From positions 76,370,806 to 76,434,805 of the forward strand of contig OY282608.1 in NCBI GenBank assembly GCA_958298945.1: a DNA stretch of 64,000 nucleotides, read 5' to 3'. Of the stretch, positions 47,231 through 59,117 are shown piece after piece (position 1 is the stretch's first letter; every line of letters begins with the position of its first letter). Origin of the DNA: Atherix ibis. Lineage: Eukaryota; Arthropoda; Insecta; Diptera; Athericidae. The notes under the pieces are model-generated. The model saw only the letters and a program-made list of their open reading frames with translations, was not told the DNA's origin and did no database searches. The translations under genes were made by a program, and so were the position numbers.

Positions 47231-49080
47231 TTTGTTGGCGTGTTGGTTTATTGGTTTGTTCGTTTGTTGCTTTGTTCGTTTGTTCGCTTGTTGATTTGTT
47301 GGCTTGTTGGCTCGTTGGTTTGTTGGTTTGTTTGTTTGTTGGTTTGTTCGTTTGTTGGTTTTTTGGTTTATTGGCTTGTTGGCTTGTTGGTTTGTTGGTT
47401 TGTTGGCTTGTTGGTTTGTTGGTTTGTTGGTTTGTTGGTTTGTTGGTTTGTTGGTTTGTTGGTTTGTTCGTTTGTTGGTTTGTTGGTTTGTTGGTTTGTT
47501 TGTTTGTTGGTTTGTTCGTTTGTTGGCTTGTTGGTTTATTGGTTTGTTTGTTTGTTGGTTTGTTGGTTTGTTCTTTTTTTGGCTTGTTGGTTTGTTGATT
47601 TGTTGGTTTGTTGGTTTGTTTGTTTTTTGGTTTGTTGGTTTGTTGGTTTGTTTGTTTGTTGTGTTGTTCGTTTGTTGGCTTGTTGGTTTGTTGGCTTGTT
47701 GGCTTTTGGCATGTTGGTTTGTTGGTTTGTTGGTTCGTTGGTTTGTTGGTTTGTTGGTTTGTTGGTTTGTTGGTTTGTTAGTTTGTTGGTTTGTTCGTTT
47801 GTTGGCTTGTTGGCTTGTCGGTTTGTTGGTTTGTTGGTTTGTTGGTTTGTTGGTTTGTTGGTTTGTTGGTTTGTTGGTTTGTTGGTTTGTTGGTTTGTTG
47901 GTTTATTTGTTTGTTGGTTTGTTGGTTTGTAAGATTGTTGGTTTGTTGGTTTGTTGGTTTGTTGGTTTGTTGGTTTGTTGGTTTGTTGGTTTGTTCGTTT
48001 GTTGGTTTTTTGATTTGTTGGTTTGTTATTTTTTTGGTTTGTTGGCTTATTGGTTTGTTGGTTTTTTGGTATGTTGGCTTGTTGGTTTGTTGGCTTGTTG
48101 GTTTGTTGGTTTGTTGGTTGGTTGGTTTGTTGGCTTGTTGGCTTGTTAGTTGTTGGTTTGTTGGTTTGTTCGTTTGTTGGTTTCTTGGTTTGTTGGTTTG
48201 TTGGTTTGTTGGTTTGTTGGTTTGTTGGTTTGTTTGTTTGTTGGTTTGTTCGTTTATTGGCTTGTTGGTTTGTTCGTTTGTTGGCTTGTTGGCTTGTTGG
48301 CATGTTGGTTTCTTGGTTTGTTGGTTTGTTGGTTTGTTGGTCTGTTGGTTTGTTGGTTTGTTGGTTTGTTGGTTTGTTGGTTTGTTGGTTTGTTGGTTTA
48401 TTTGTTTGTTCGTTTGTTGGTTTGTTGGTTTGTTGGTTTGTTGGTTTGTTGGTTTATTTGTCTGTTCGTTTGTTGGCTTTTTGGTTTGTTGGTTTGTTGG
48501 CTTGTTGGTTTGTTCGTTTGTTGGTTTGTTTGTTTGTTGGTTTGTTCGTTTGTTGGTTTGTTCGTTTGTTGGCTTGTTGGTTTGTTGGCTTGTTGGTTTG
48601 TTGGTTTGTTGGTTTGTTGGTTTGTTTGTTTGTTGGTTTGTTCGTTTGTTGGTTTGTTGGTTTGTTGGTTTGTTGGTTTGTTGGTTTGTTGGTTTGCTGG
48701 TTTGTTGGTTTGTTGGTTTGTTGGTTTGTTGGTTTGTTGGTTTGTTGGTTTGTTGATTTGTTGGTTTGTTGGTTTGTTGGTTTGTTGGTTTGTTGGTTTG
48801 TTGGTTTGTTGGTTTGTTGGTTTGTTGGTTTGTTGGTTTGTTCGTTTGTTTGCTTGTTGGTTTATTGGTTTGTTGGTTTGTTGGTTTGTTGGTTTTTTGG
48901 TTTGTTGTTTTGTTGGTTTGTTTGTTTGTTGGTTTGTTTGTTTTTTGGCTTGTTGGTTTGTTGGCTTATTGGTTTGTTGGTCTGTTAGTTTGTTTGTTTG
49001 TTGGTTTGTTGGTTTGTTGGTTTATTTGTTTGTTGGTTTTTGTTGGTTTGTTGGTTTGTTTGTTTGTTGGTTTGTTGGTT
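47230..49080 (+). repeat. Family B block, partner of 44.6-46.0 kb
   Basis: GGCGTG is at 47237, TTGTGTTGTT at 47659 and GGCATG at 48299. Offset to the earlier copy grows from about 2668 (TTGTGTTGTT) to 2980 (GGCATG), so about 312 bp carrying the TTTTTTGGTATG word (48062) was inserted here or lost there. The inserted words match those at 36.6, 38.7 and 51.1 kb. Confidence 0.75.
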
Positions 49081-52000
49081 TGTTAGTTTGTTGCTTTGTT
49101 GGTGTGTTTGTTTGTTGGTTTTTTGGTATGTTGGCTTGTTGGCATGTTGGTTTCTTGGTTTGTTGGTTTGTTGGTTTGTTGGTTTGTTGGTTTGTTAGTT
49201 TGTTGGGTTGTTCGTTTGTTGGTTTGTTGGTTTGTTGGGTTATTTGTTTGTTGGTTTGTTTGTTTGTTGGTTTGTTCGTTTGTTGGCATGTTGGTTTGTT
49301 GGTTTGTTGGTTTGTTGGTTTGTTGGTTTGTTGGTTTGTTGGTTTGTTGGTTTGTTGGTTTGTTGGTTTGTTGGTTTGTTGGTTTGTTGGTTTGTTGGTT
49401 TGTTGGTTTGTTGGTTTGTTGGTTTGTTGGTTTATTTGTTTGTTGGTTTGTTGGTTTGTTAGTTTGTTGGTTTGTTGGTTTGTTGGTTTGTTAGTTTGTT
49501 GGTTTGTTCGTTTGTTGGCTTGTTGGCTTGTCGGTTTGTTGGTTTGTTGGTTTGTTGGTTTGTTGGTTTGTTGGTTTGTTGGTTTGTTGGTTTATTTGTT
49601 TGTTGGTTTGTTGGTTTGTTAGATTGTTGGTTTGTTGGTTTGTTGGTTTGTTGGTTTGTTGGTTTGTTGGTTTGTTGGTTTGTTCGTTTGTTGGTTTGTT
49701 CGTTTGTTGGCTTGTTGGTTTGTTCGTTTGTTGGCTTGTTGGCTTGTTGGCATGTTGGTTTGTTGGTTTGTTGGTTTGTTGGTTTGTTGGTCTGTTGGTT
49801 TGTTGGTTTGTTGGTTTGTTGGTTTGTTGGTTTGTTGGTTTGTTGGTTTATTTGTTTGTTCGTTTGTTGGTTTGTTGGTTTGTTGGTTTGTTGGTTTGTT
49901 GGTTTGTTGGTTTATTTGTCTGTTCGTTTGTTGGCTTTTTGGTTTGTTGGTTTGTTGGTTTGTTGGCTTGTTGGTTTGTTCGTTTGTTGGTTTGTTTGTT
50001 TGTTGGTTTGTTCGTTTGTTGGTTTGTTCGTTTGTTGGCTTGTTGGTTTGTTGGCTTGTTGGTTTGTTGGTTTGTTGGTTTGTTGGTTTGTTTGTTTGTT
50101 GGTTTGTTCGTTTGTTAGTTTGTTGGTTTGTTGGTTTGTTGGTTTGTTGGTTTGTTGGTTTGTTGGTTTGTTGGTTTGTTGGTTTGTTGGTTTGTTGGTT
50201 TGTTGGTTTGTTGGTTTGTTGGTTTGTTGGTTTGTTGGTTTGTTGATTTGTTGGTTTGTTGGTTTGTTGGTTTGTTGGTTTGTTGGTTTGTTGGTTTGTT
50301 GGTTTGTTGGTTTGTTGGTTTGTTCGTTTGTTTGCTTGTTGGTTTATTGGTTTGTTGGTTTGTTGGTTTGTTGGTTTTTTGGTTTGTTGTTTGTTGGTTT
50401 GTTTGTTTGTTGGTTTGTTGGTTTGTTTGTTTTTTGGCTTGTTGGTTTGTTGGCTTATTGGTTTGTTGGTCTGTTAGTTTGTTTGTTTGTTGGTTTGTTG
50501 GTTTGTTGGTTTATTTGTTTGTTGGTTTTTGTTGGTTTGTTGGTTTGTTTGTTTGTTGGTTTGTTGGTTTGTTAGTTTGTTGCTTTGTTGGTGTGTTTGT
50601 TTGTTGGTTTTTTGGCTTGTTGGCTTGTTGGCATGTTGGTTTCTTGGTTTGTTGGTTTGTTGGTTTGTTGGTTTGTTAGTTTGTTGGGTTGTTCGTTTGT
50701 TGGTTTGTTGGTTTGTTGGGTTATTTGTTTGTTGGTTTGTTTGTTTGTTGGTTTGTTCGTTTGTTGGCATGTTGGTTTGTTGGTTTGTTGGTTTGTTGGT
50801 TTGTTGGTTTGTTGGTTTGTTGGTTTGTCGGTTTGTTGGTTTGTTGGTTTGTTGGTTTGTTGGTTTGTTGGTTTGTTGGTTTGTTGGTTTGTTGGTTTGT
50901 TGGTTTATTTGTTTGTTGGTTTGTTGGTTTGTTAGTTTGTTGGTTTGTTGGTTTGTTGGTTTGTTAGTTTGTTGGTTTGTTGGTTTGTTGGTTTATTTGT
51001 TTGTTGGTTTGTTAGATTGTTGGTTTGTTGGTTTGTTGGTTTGTTGGTTTGTTGGTTTGTTGGTTTGTTGGTTTGTTGGTTTGTTCGTTTGTTGGTTTTT
51101 TGATTTGTTGGTTTGTTGGTTTTTTGGTTTGTTGGCTTGTTGGTTTGTTGGTTTTTTGGTATGTTGGCTTGTTGGTTTGTTGGCTTGTTGGTTTGTTGGT
51201 TTGTCGGTTGGTTGGTTTGTTGGCTTGTTGGCTTGTTAGTTGTTGGTTTGTTGGTTTATTCGTTTGTTGGTTTGTTGGTTTGTTGGTTTGTTGGTTTGTT
51301 GGTTTGTTGGTTTGTTGGTTTGTCGGTTTGTTTGTTTGTTGGTTTGTTCGTTTGTTGGCTTGTTGGTTTGTTCGTTTGTTGGCTTGTTGGTTTGTTCGTT
51401 TGTTGGCTTGTTGGTTTGTTGGCTTGTTGGCTTGTTGGCATGTTGGTTTCTTGGTTTGTTGGTTTGTTGGTTTGTTGGTCTGTTGGTTTGTTGGTTTGTT
51501 GGTTTGTTGGTTTGTTGGTTTGTTGGTTTGTTGGTTTATTTGTTTGTTCGTTTGTTGGTTTGTTGGTTTGTTGGTTTGTTGGTTTGTTGGTTTATTTGTC
51601 TGTTCGTTTGTTGGCTTTTTGGTTTGTTGGTTTGTTGGCTTGTTGGTTTGTTCGTTTGTTGGTTTGTTTGTTTGTTGGTTTGTTCGTTTGTTGGTTTGTT
51701 CGTTTGTTGGCTTGTTGGTTTGTTGGCTTGTTGGTTTGTTGGTTTGTTGGTTTGTTGGTTTGTTGGTTTGTTTGTTTGTTGGTTTGTTCGTTTGTTGGTT
51801 TGTTGGTTTGTTGGTTTGTTGGTTTGTTGGTTTGTTGGTTTGTTGGTTTGTTGGTTTGTTAGTTTGTTGGTTTGTTGGTTTGTTGGTTTGTTGGTTTGTT
51901 GGTTTGTTGGTTTGTTGGTTTGTTGGTTTGTTGGTTTGTTGGTTTGTTGGTTTGTTGGTTTGTTGGTTTGTTGGTTTGTTGGTTTGTTGGTTTGTTGGTT

Positions 52001-52160
52001 TGTTGGTTTGTTCGTTTGTTTGCTTGTTGGTTTATTGGTTTGTTGGTTTGTTGGTTTGTTGCTTTTTTGGTTTGTTGTTTTGTTGGTTTGTTTGTTTGTT
52101 GGTTTGTTGGTTTGTTTGTTTTTTGGCTTGTTGGTTTGTTGGCTTATTGGTTTGTTGGTC
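49081..52160 (+). repeat. Family B block with a 1481-1489 bp tandem repeat
   Basis: GGCATG with TTTCTTGG at 49141 pairs with 50630 (1489), and the GGGTTGTTCG region near 49204 with 50692 (about 1488). GGCATG also lies at 49749 and 51437 (1688). A pure run of about 19 units lies at about 51858-52010. Confidence 0.7.
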
Positions 52161-54000
52161 TGTTAGTTTGTTTGTTTGTTGGTTTGTTGGTTTGTTGGTT
52201 TATTTGTTTGTTGGTTTTTGTTGGTTTGTTGGTTTGTTTGTTTGTTGGTTTGTTGGTTTGTTAGTTTGTTGCTTTGTTGGTTTGTTGGTTTGTTGGTTTG
52301 TTGGTTTGTTGGTTTGTTGGTTTGTTGGTTTGTTGGTTTGTTGGTTTGTTCGTTTGTTTGCTTGTTGGTTTATTGGTTTGTTGGTTTGTTGGTTTGTTGG
52401 TTTTTTGGTTTGTTGTTTTGTTGGTTTGTTTGTTTGTTGGTTTGTTTGTTTTTTGGCTTGTTGGTTTGTTGGCTTATTGGTTTGTTGGTCTGTTAGTTTG
52501 TTTGTTTGTTGGTTTGTTGGTTTGTTGGTTTATTTGTTTGTTGGTTTTTGTTGGTTTGTCGGTTTGTTGGTTTGTTGGTTTGTTGGTTTGTTGGTTTTTT
52601 GGCTTGTTGGCTTGTTGGCATGTTGGTTTCTTGGTTTTTTGGTTTGTTGGCTTGTTGGCTTGTTGGTTTGTTGGTTTGTTGGCTTGTTGGTTTGTTGGTT
52701 TGTTGATTTGTTGGTTTGTTGGTTTGTTGGTTTGTTGGTTTGTTGGTTTGTTGGTTTGTTTGTTTGTTGGTTTGTTCGTTTGTTGGCGTGTTGGTTTATT
52801 GGTTTGTTCGTTTGTTGCTTTGTTCGTTTGTTCGCTTGTTGGTTTGTTGGCTTGTTGGTTCGTTGGTTTGTTGGTTTGTTTGTTTGTTGGTTTGTTCGTT
52901 TGTTGGTTTTTTGGTTTATTGGCTTGTTGGCTTGTTGGTTTGTTGGTTTGGTGGCTTGTTGGTTTGTTGGTTTGTTGGTTTGTTGGTTTGTTGGTTTGTT
53001 GGTTTGTTCGTTTGTTGGTTTGTTGGTTTGTTGGTTTCTTTGTTTGTTGGTTTGTTCGTTTGTTGGCTTGTTGGTTTATTGGTTTGTTTGTTTGTTGGTT
53101 TGTTGGTTTGTTCTTTTTTTGGCTTGTTGGTTTGTTGATTTGTTGGTTTGTTGGTTTATTTGTTTGTTGGTTTGTTGGTTTGTTGGTTTGTTTGTTTGTT
53201 GTGTTGTTCGTTTGTTGGCTTGTTGGTTTGTTGGCTTGTTGGCTTTTGGCATGTTGGTTTGTTGGTTTGTTGGTTTGTTGGTTCGTTGGTTTGTTGGTTT
53301 GTTGGTTTGTTGGTTTGTTGGTTTGTTGGTTTGTTGGTTTGTTAGTTTGTTGGTTTGTTCGTTTGTTGGCTTGTTGGCTTGTCGGTTTGTTGGTTTGTTG
53401 GTTTGTTGGTTTGTTGGTTTGTTGGTTTGTTGGTTTGTTGGTTTATTTGTTTGTTGGTTTGTTGGTTTGTTAGATTGTTGGTTTGTTGGTTTGTTGGTTT
53501 GTTGGTTTGTTGGTTTGTTGGTTTGTTGGTTTGTTGGTTTGTTCGTTTGTTGGTTTTTTGATTTGTTGATTTGTTGGTTTTTTGGTTTTTTGGTATGTTG
53601 GCTTGTTGGTTTGTTGGCTTGTTGGTTTGTTGGTTTGTTGGTTGGTTGGTTTGTTGGCTTGTTTGCTTTTTAGTTGTTGGTTTGTTGGTTTGTTTGTTTG
53701 TTGGTTTGTTGGTTTGTTGGTTTGTTGGTTTGTTGGTTTGTTGGTTTGTTGGTTTGTTTGTTTGTTGGTTTGTTCGTTTGTTGGCTTGTTGGTTTGTTCG
53801 TTTGTTGGCTTGTTGGTTTGTTGGTTTGTTGGTTTGTTGGTTTGTTGGTTTGTTGGTTTGTTCGTTTGTTGGTTTTTTGATTTAATGGTTTGTTGGTTTT
53901 TTGGTTTGTTGGCTTGTTGGTTTGTTGGTTTTTTGGTATGTTGGCTTGTTGGTTTGTTGGCTTGTTGGTTTGTTGGTTTGTTGGTTGGTTGGTTTGTTGG
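52161..54000 (+). repeat. Family B block with a 330-bp tandem duplication
   Basis: The word TTTATTTGTTTGTTGG followed by the 10-base unit lies near 52199 and again near 52529 (330 bp). The long + frame here is repeat translation. GGCGTG (52785), TTGTGTTGTT (53199) and TTTTTTGGTATG (53586 and 53929, 343 bp apart) mark the last family B copies before the family C words begin. Confidence 0.7.
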
Positions 54001-57000
54001 CTTGTTGGCTTGTTAGTTGTTGGTTTGTTGGTTTGTTAGTATGTTGGTTTGTTGGTTTGTTGGTTTGTTGGTTTGTTGGTTTGTTTGTTTGTTGGTTTGT
54101 TCGTTTGTTGGCTTGTTGGTTTGTTGGCTTGTTGCCTTGTTGGCTTTTTGGCTTGTTGGTTTGTTGGTTTGTTGGGTTGTTGGTTCGTTGGTTTGTTGGT
54201 TTGTTGGTTTGTTGGTTTGTTGGTTTATTTGTTTGTTGGTTTGTTGGCTTGTTGGTTTGTTGGATTGTTTGTTTGTTGGTTTGTTCGTTTGTTGGCCTGT
54301 TGGTTTGTTGGCTTGTTGCCTTGTTGGTTTGTTGGCTTGTTTGCTTGTTGGTTTGTTGGTTTGTTGGGTTGTTGGTTTGTTGGTTTGTTGGTTTGTTGGT
54401 TTGTTGGTTTATTTGTTTGCTGGTTTGTTGGCTTGTTGGTTTGTTGGCTTGTTGGCTTGTTGGTTTGTTGGTTTGTTTGTTTGTTGGTTTGTGCGTTTGT
54501 TGGCTTGTTGGTTTGTTGGCTTGTTGCCTTGTTGGTTTGTTGGCTTGTTTGCTTGTTGGTTTGTTGGTTTGTTGGTTGCTTGGTTTATTTGTTTGTTGGT
54601 TTGTTGGCTTGTTGGTTTGTTGGCTTGTTGGCTTGTTGATTTGTTGGTTTGTTTGTTTGTTGGTTTGTTTGTTTGTTGGGCTGTTGGTTTGTTGGCTTGT
54701 TGGCTTGTTGGCATGTTGGTTTGTTGGTTTGTTGGTTTGTTGGTTTGTTGATTTGTTGGTTTGTTGGTTTGTTGGTTTGTTGGTTTGTGGTTTGTAGGCT
54801 TGTTTGTTTGTTGGTTTGTTGGCTTGTTTGTTTGTTGGTTAGTTGGTTTGTTTGTTGGTTTGTTGGTTTGTTGGTTTGTTGGTTTGTTGGTTTGTTTGTT
54901 TGTTGGTTTGTTCGTTTGTTGGCTTGTTGGTTTGTTGGCCTGTTGCCTTGTTGGCTTGTTGGCTTGTTGGTTTGTTGGTTTGTTTGTTTGTTGGTTTGTT
55001 GGTTTGTTGGCTTATTGGCTTGTTGGTTTGTTGGTTTGTTGGTTTGTTGGTTTGTTGGTTTATTTGTTTGTTGGTTTGTTGGCTTGTTGGCTTGTTGGTT
55101 TGTTGGTTTGTCGGTTTGTTGGTTTGTTGGCTTGTTGGCTTGTTTGCTTGTTGGTTTGTTGGTTTGTTGGTTTGTTGGTTTGTTGGTTTGTTGGTTTGTT
55201 GGTTTGTTGGTTTGTTGGTTTATTTGTTTGTTGGTTTGTTCGGTTGTTGGTTTTTTGTTTTGTTGGCTTATTGGTTTGTTGGTTTGTTGGTTTGTCGGTT
55301 TGTTGGTTTGTTGGTTTCTTTATTTGTTGGTTTTTTGGTTTGTTGGCTTGTTGGTTTGTTGGTTTTTTGGTATGTTGGCTTGTTGGTTTGTTGGCTTGTT
55401 GGTTTGTTGGTTTGTTGGTTGGTTGGTTTGTTGGCTTGTTGGCTTGTTAGTTGTTGGTTTGTTGGTTTGTTCGTTTGTTGGTTTGTTGGATTATTGGTTT
55501 GTTGGTTTGTTGGTTTGTTTGTTTGTTGGTTTGTTCGTTTGTTGGCTTGTTGGGTTGTTCGATTGTTGGCTTGTTGGTTTGTTGGCTTGTTGGCTTATTG
55601 GTTGTTAGTTTCTTGGTTTGTTGGTTTGTTGGTTTGTTGGTCTGTTTGTTTGTTGGTTTGTTGGTTTGTTGGTTTGTTGGTTTATTTGTTTGTTCGTTTG
55701 TTGGTTTGTTGGTTTGTTGGTTTGTTGGTTTGTTGGTTTATTTGTCTGTTCGTTTGTTGGCTTTTTGGTTTGTTGGTTTGTTGGCTTGTTGGTTTGTTCG
55801 TTTGTTGGTTTGTTTGTTTGTTGGTTTGTTCGTTTGTTCGTTTGTTCGTTTGTTGGCTTGTTGGTTTGTTGGCTTGTTGGTTTGTTGGTTTGTTTGTTTG
55901 TTGGTTTGTTTGTTTGTTGGGTTGTTCGTTTTTTGGTTTGTTGGTTTGTTGGTTTGTTGGTTTGTTGGTTTGTTGGTTTGTTGGTTTGTTGGTTTGTTGG
56001 TTTGTTGGTTTGTTGGTGTGTTGGTTTGTTGGTTTGTTGGTTTGTTGGTTTGTTGGTTTGTTGGTTTGTTGGTTTGTTGGTTTGTTGGTTTGTTGGTTTG
56101 TTGGTTTGTTGGTTTGTTGGTTGGTTGGTTTGTTCGTTTGTTGGCCTGTTGCCTTGTTGGCTTGTTGGCTTGTTGGTTTGTTGGTTCGTTTGTTTGTTGG
56201 TTTGTTGGTTTGTTGGCTTATTGGCTTGTTGGTTTGTTGGTTTGTTGGTTTGTTGGTTTGTTGGTTTATTTGTTTGTTGGTTTGTTGGCTTGTTGGCTTG
56301 TTGGTTTGTTGGTTTGTCGGTTTGTTGGTTTGTTGGCTTGTTGGCTTGTTTGCTTGTTGGTTTGTTGGTTTGTTGGTTTGTTGGTTTGTTGGTTTGTTGG
56401 TTTGTTGGTTTGTTGGTTTGTTGGTTTGTTGGTTTGTTGGTTTGTTGGTGTGTTGGTTTGTTGGTTTGTTTGTTTGTTGGTTTGTTCGTTTGCTGGCTTG
56501 TTGGTTTGTTCGTTTGTTGGCTTGTTGGTTTGTTGGCTTGTTGGCTTGTTGGCATGTTGGTTTCTTAGTTTGTTGGTTTGTTGGGTTGTTGGTCTGTTGG
56601 TTTGTTGGTTTGTTGGTTTATTTGTTTGTTGGTTTGTTGGTTTGTTAGTTTGTTGGTTTGGTGGTTTGTTTGTTTGTTGGTTTGTTCGTTTGTTGGCTTG
56701 TTGGTTTGTTGGTTTGTTGGTTTGTTGTGTTATTGGTTTATTTGTTTTTTGGTTTGTTGGTCTGTTGGCTTGTTGGTTTGTTTGTTTGTTGGTTTGTTCG
56801 TTTGTTGGTTTGTTGGTTTGTTGGCTTGTTGGCTTGTTGGCTTGTTGGTTTGTTGGCTTGTTGGTTTGTTGGCTTGTTGGCTTGTTAGTTTGTTGGTTTG
56901 TTGGTTTGTTGGTTTGTTGGTTTGTTGGCTTGTTGGTTTGTTGGTTTGTTTGTTTGTTGGTTTGTTGGTTGGTTCGTTTGTTCGCTTGTTGGCTTGTTGG

Positions 57001-57150
57001 CTTGTTGGTTTGTTGGTTTGTTGGTTTGTTTGTTTGTTGGTTTGTTCGTTTGTTGGTTTTTTGGTTTGTTGGCTTGTTGGTTTGTTGGTTTGTTGGTTTG
57101 TTGGTTTGTTGGTTTGTTGGTTTGTTGGTTTGCTGGTTTGTTCGTTTGTT
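54001..57150 (+). repeat. Family C block with GGCCTGTTGCC words
   Basis: GGCCTGTTGCC lies at 54938 and 56143 (1205 bp) and again at 60705. GTAGGCTTG near 54794 pairs with 60534 (5740 bp). The unit CTTGTTGC (G8 to C) is common here and rare elsewhere. The interval 54.3-55.3 kb is the partner of 60.1-61.1 kb. Nothing but octamers is present. Confidence 0.7.
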
Positions 57151-58394
57151 GGTTTGTTGGATTTTTGATTTGTTGGTTTGGTGGTTTTTTGGTTTGTTGG
57201 CTTGTTAGTTTGTTGGTTTTTTGGTTTGTTGGCTTGTCGGTTTGTTGGCTTGTTGGTTTGTTGGTTTGTTGGTTGGTTAGTTTGTTGGTTTGTTAGTTTT
57301 TTGGTTTGTTGGTTTGTTGGCTTGTTGGTTTGTTGGCTTGTTGGCTTGTTAGTTGTTGGTTTGTTGGTTTGTTGGTTTGTTGGTTTGTTGGTTTGTTGGT
57401 TTGTTGGTTTGTTGGTTTGTTGGTTTGTTGGTTTGTTGGTTTGTTGGTGTGTTGGTTTGTTGGTTTGTTTGTTTGTTGGTTTGTTCGTTTGCTGTCTTGT
57501 TGGTTTGTTCGTTTGTTGGCTTGTTGGTTTGTTGGCTTGTTGGCTTGTTGGCATGTTGGTTTCTTGGTTTGTTGGTTTGTTGGTTTGTTGGTCTGTTGGT
57601 TGGTTGGTTTGTTGGTTTATTTGTTTGTTGGTTTGTTGGTTTGTTGGTTTGTTTGTTGTTGGTTTGTTCGCTTGTTGGCTTGTTGGTTTGTCGGTTTGTT
57701 GGTTTGTTGGCTTGTTGGCTTGTTTGCTTGTTGGGTTGTTGGTTTGTTGGTTTGTTGGTTTGTTTGTTTGTTGGTTTGTTGGTTTATTTGTTTGTTGGTT
57801 TGCTCGTTTGTTGGTTTTTTGTTTTGTTGGCTTATTGGTTTGTTGGTTTGTTGGTTTGTTGGTTTGTTGGTTTGTTGGTTTCTTCATTTGTTGGTTTTTT
57901 GGTTTGTTGGTTTGTTGGTTTGTTGGTTTTTTAGTTTGTTGGCTTGTTGGTTTGTTGGTTTGTTGGTTTGTTGGTTTGTTGGTTTGTTGGTTTGTTGGTT
58001 TGTTGGTTTGTTGGTTTGTTGGTTTGTTTGTTTGTTGGTTTGTTGGTTTGTTGGTTTGTTGGTTCGTTCGTTTGTTGGTTTGTTGGTTTTTTGGTTTGTT
58101 GGTTTGTTGGTTTTTTGGTTTGTTGGCTTGTTGGTTTGTTGGTTTTTTGGTTTGTTGGCTTGTAGGTTTGCTGGCTTGTTGGTTTGTTGGTTTGTTGGTT
58201 GGTTGGTTTGTTGGTTTGTTAGTTTTTTGGTTTGTTGGTTTGTTGGCTTGTTGGCTTGTTAGTTGTTGGTTTGTTGGTTTGTTGGTTTGTTGGTTTGTTG
58301 GTTTGTTGGTTTGTTGGTTTGTTGGTGTGTTGGTTTGTTGGTTTGTTTGTTTGTTGGTTTGTTCGTTTGCTGGCTTGTTGGTTTGTTCGTTTGT
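57151..58394 (+). repeat. Family C block marked by TTGGATTTTTGA
   Basis: GGATTTTT lies at 57159, 62233 (5074 bp) and 62768 (535 bp further). It is followed by TTTGGTGGTTTTTTGG and later GGTTGGTTAG. The words just before it (GGGTTGTTGGTCTG near 56582) recur at 61624 (5042 bp), so 56.5-57.7 kb and 61.6-62.6 kb are copies of one unit. Confidence 0.75.
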
Positions 58395-59117
58395 TGGCTT
58401 GTTGGTTTGTTGGCTTGTTGGCTTGTTGCCATGTTAATTTCTTAGTTTGTTGGTTTGTTGGTTTGTTGGTCTGTTGGTTTGTTGGTTTGTTGGTTTATTT
58501 GTTTGTTGGTTTGTTGGTTTATTAGTTTGTTGGTTTGTTGGTTTGTTTGTTTGTTGGTTTGTTTGTTCGTTTGTTGGCTTGTTGGTTTGTTGGTTTGTTG
58601 GTTTGTTGTGTTATTGGTTTATTTGTTTTTTGGTTTGTTGGTTTGTTGGCTTGTTGGTTTGTTGGTTTGTTGGTTTGTTCGTTTGTTGGCTTGTTGGTTT
58701 TTTGATTTGTTGGTTTGTTGGTTTTTTTGTTTGTTGGCTTGTTGGTTTGTTGGTTTTTTGGTTTGTTGGCTTGTCGGTTTGTTGGCTTGTTGGTTTGTTG
58801 GTTTGTTGGTTGGTTGGTTTGTTGGTTTGTTAGTTTTTTGGTTTGTTGGTTTGTTGGCTTGTTGGTTTGTTGGCTTGTTGGCTTTTTAGTTGTTGGTTTG
58901 TTGGTTTGTTGGTTTGTTGGTTTGTTGGTTTGTTGGTGTGTTGGTTTGTTGGTTTGTTTGTTTGTTGGTTTGTTCATTTGCTGGTTTGTTGGTTTGTTCG
59001 TTTGTTGGCTTGTTGGTTTGTTGGCTTGTTGGCTTGTTGGCATGTTGGTTTCTTGGTTTGTTGGTTTGTTGGTTTGTTGGTCTGTTGGTTTGTTCGTTTG
59101 TTGGCTTGTTGGTTTGT
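58395..59117 (+). repeat. Copy 1 of a 723-bp tandem duplication
   Basis: The rare word GCCATGTTAATTTCTTAG lies near 58429 and 59152. The stretch 58522-59043 and its partner 59245-59766 give the same 173-residue repeat peptide on the minus strand, so they are essentially identical. The period of 723 bp is not a multiple of 8, because the copied piece contains phase-shift units. Confidence 0.9.

Noticed and set aside
51025..53673. 882-residue open frame on the + strand, apparently a multi-pass membrane protein
   Set aside because: It is the octamer read in one frame. Equally long frames overlap it in the other two phases, there is no codon preference or domain, and composition is limited to residues the unit can encode.
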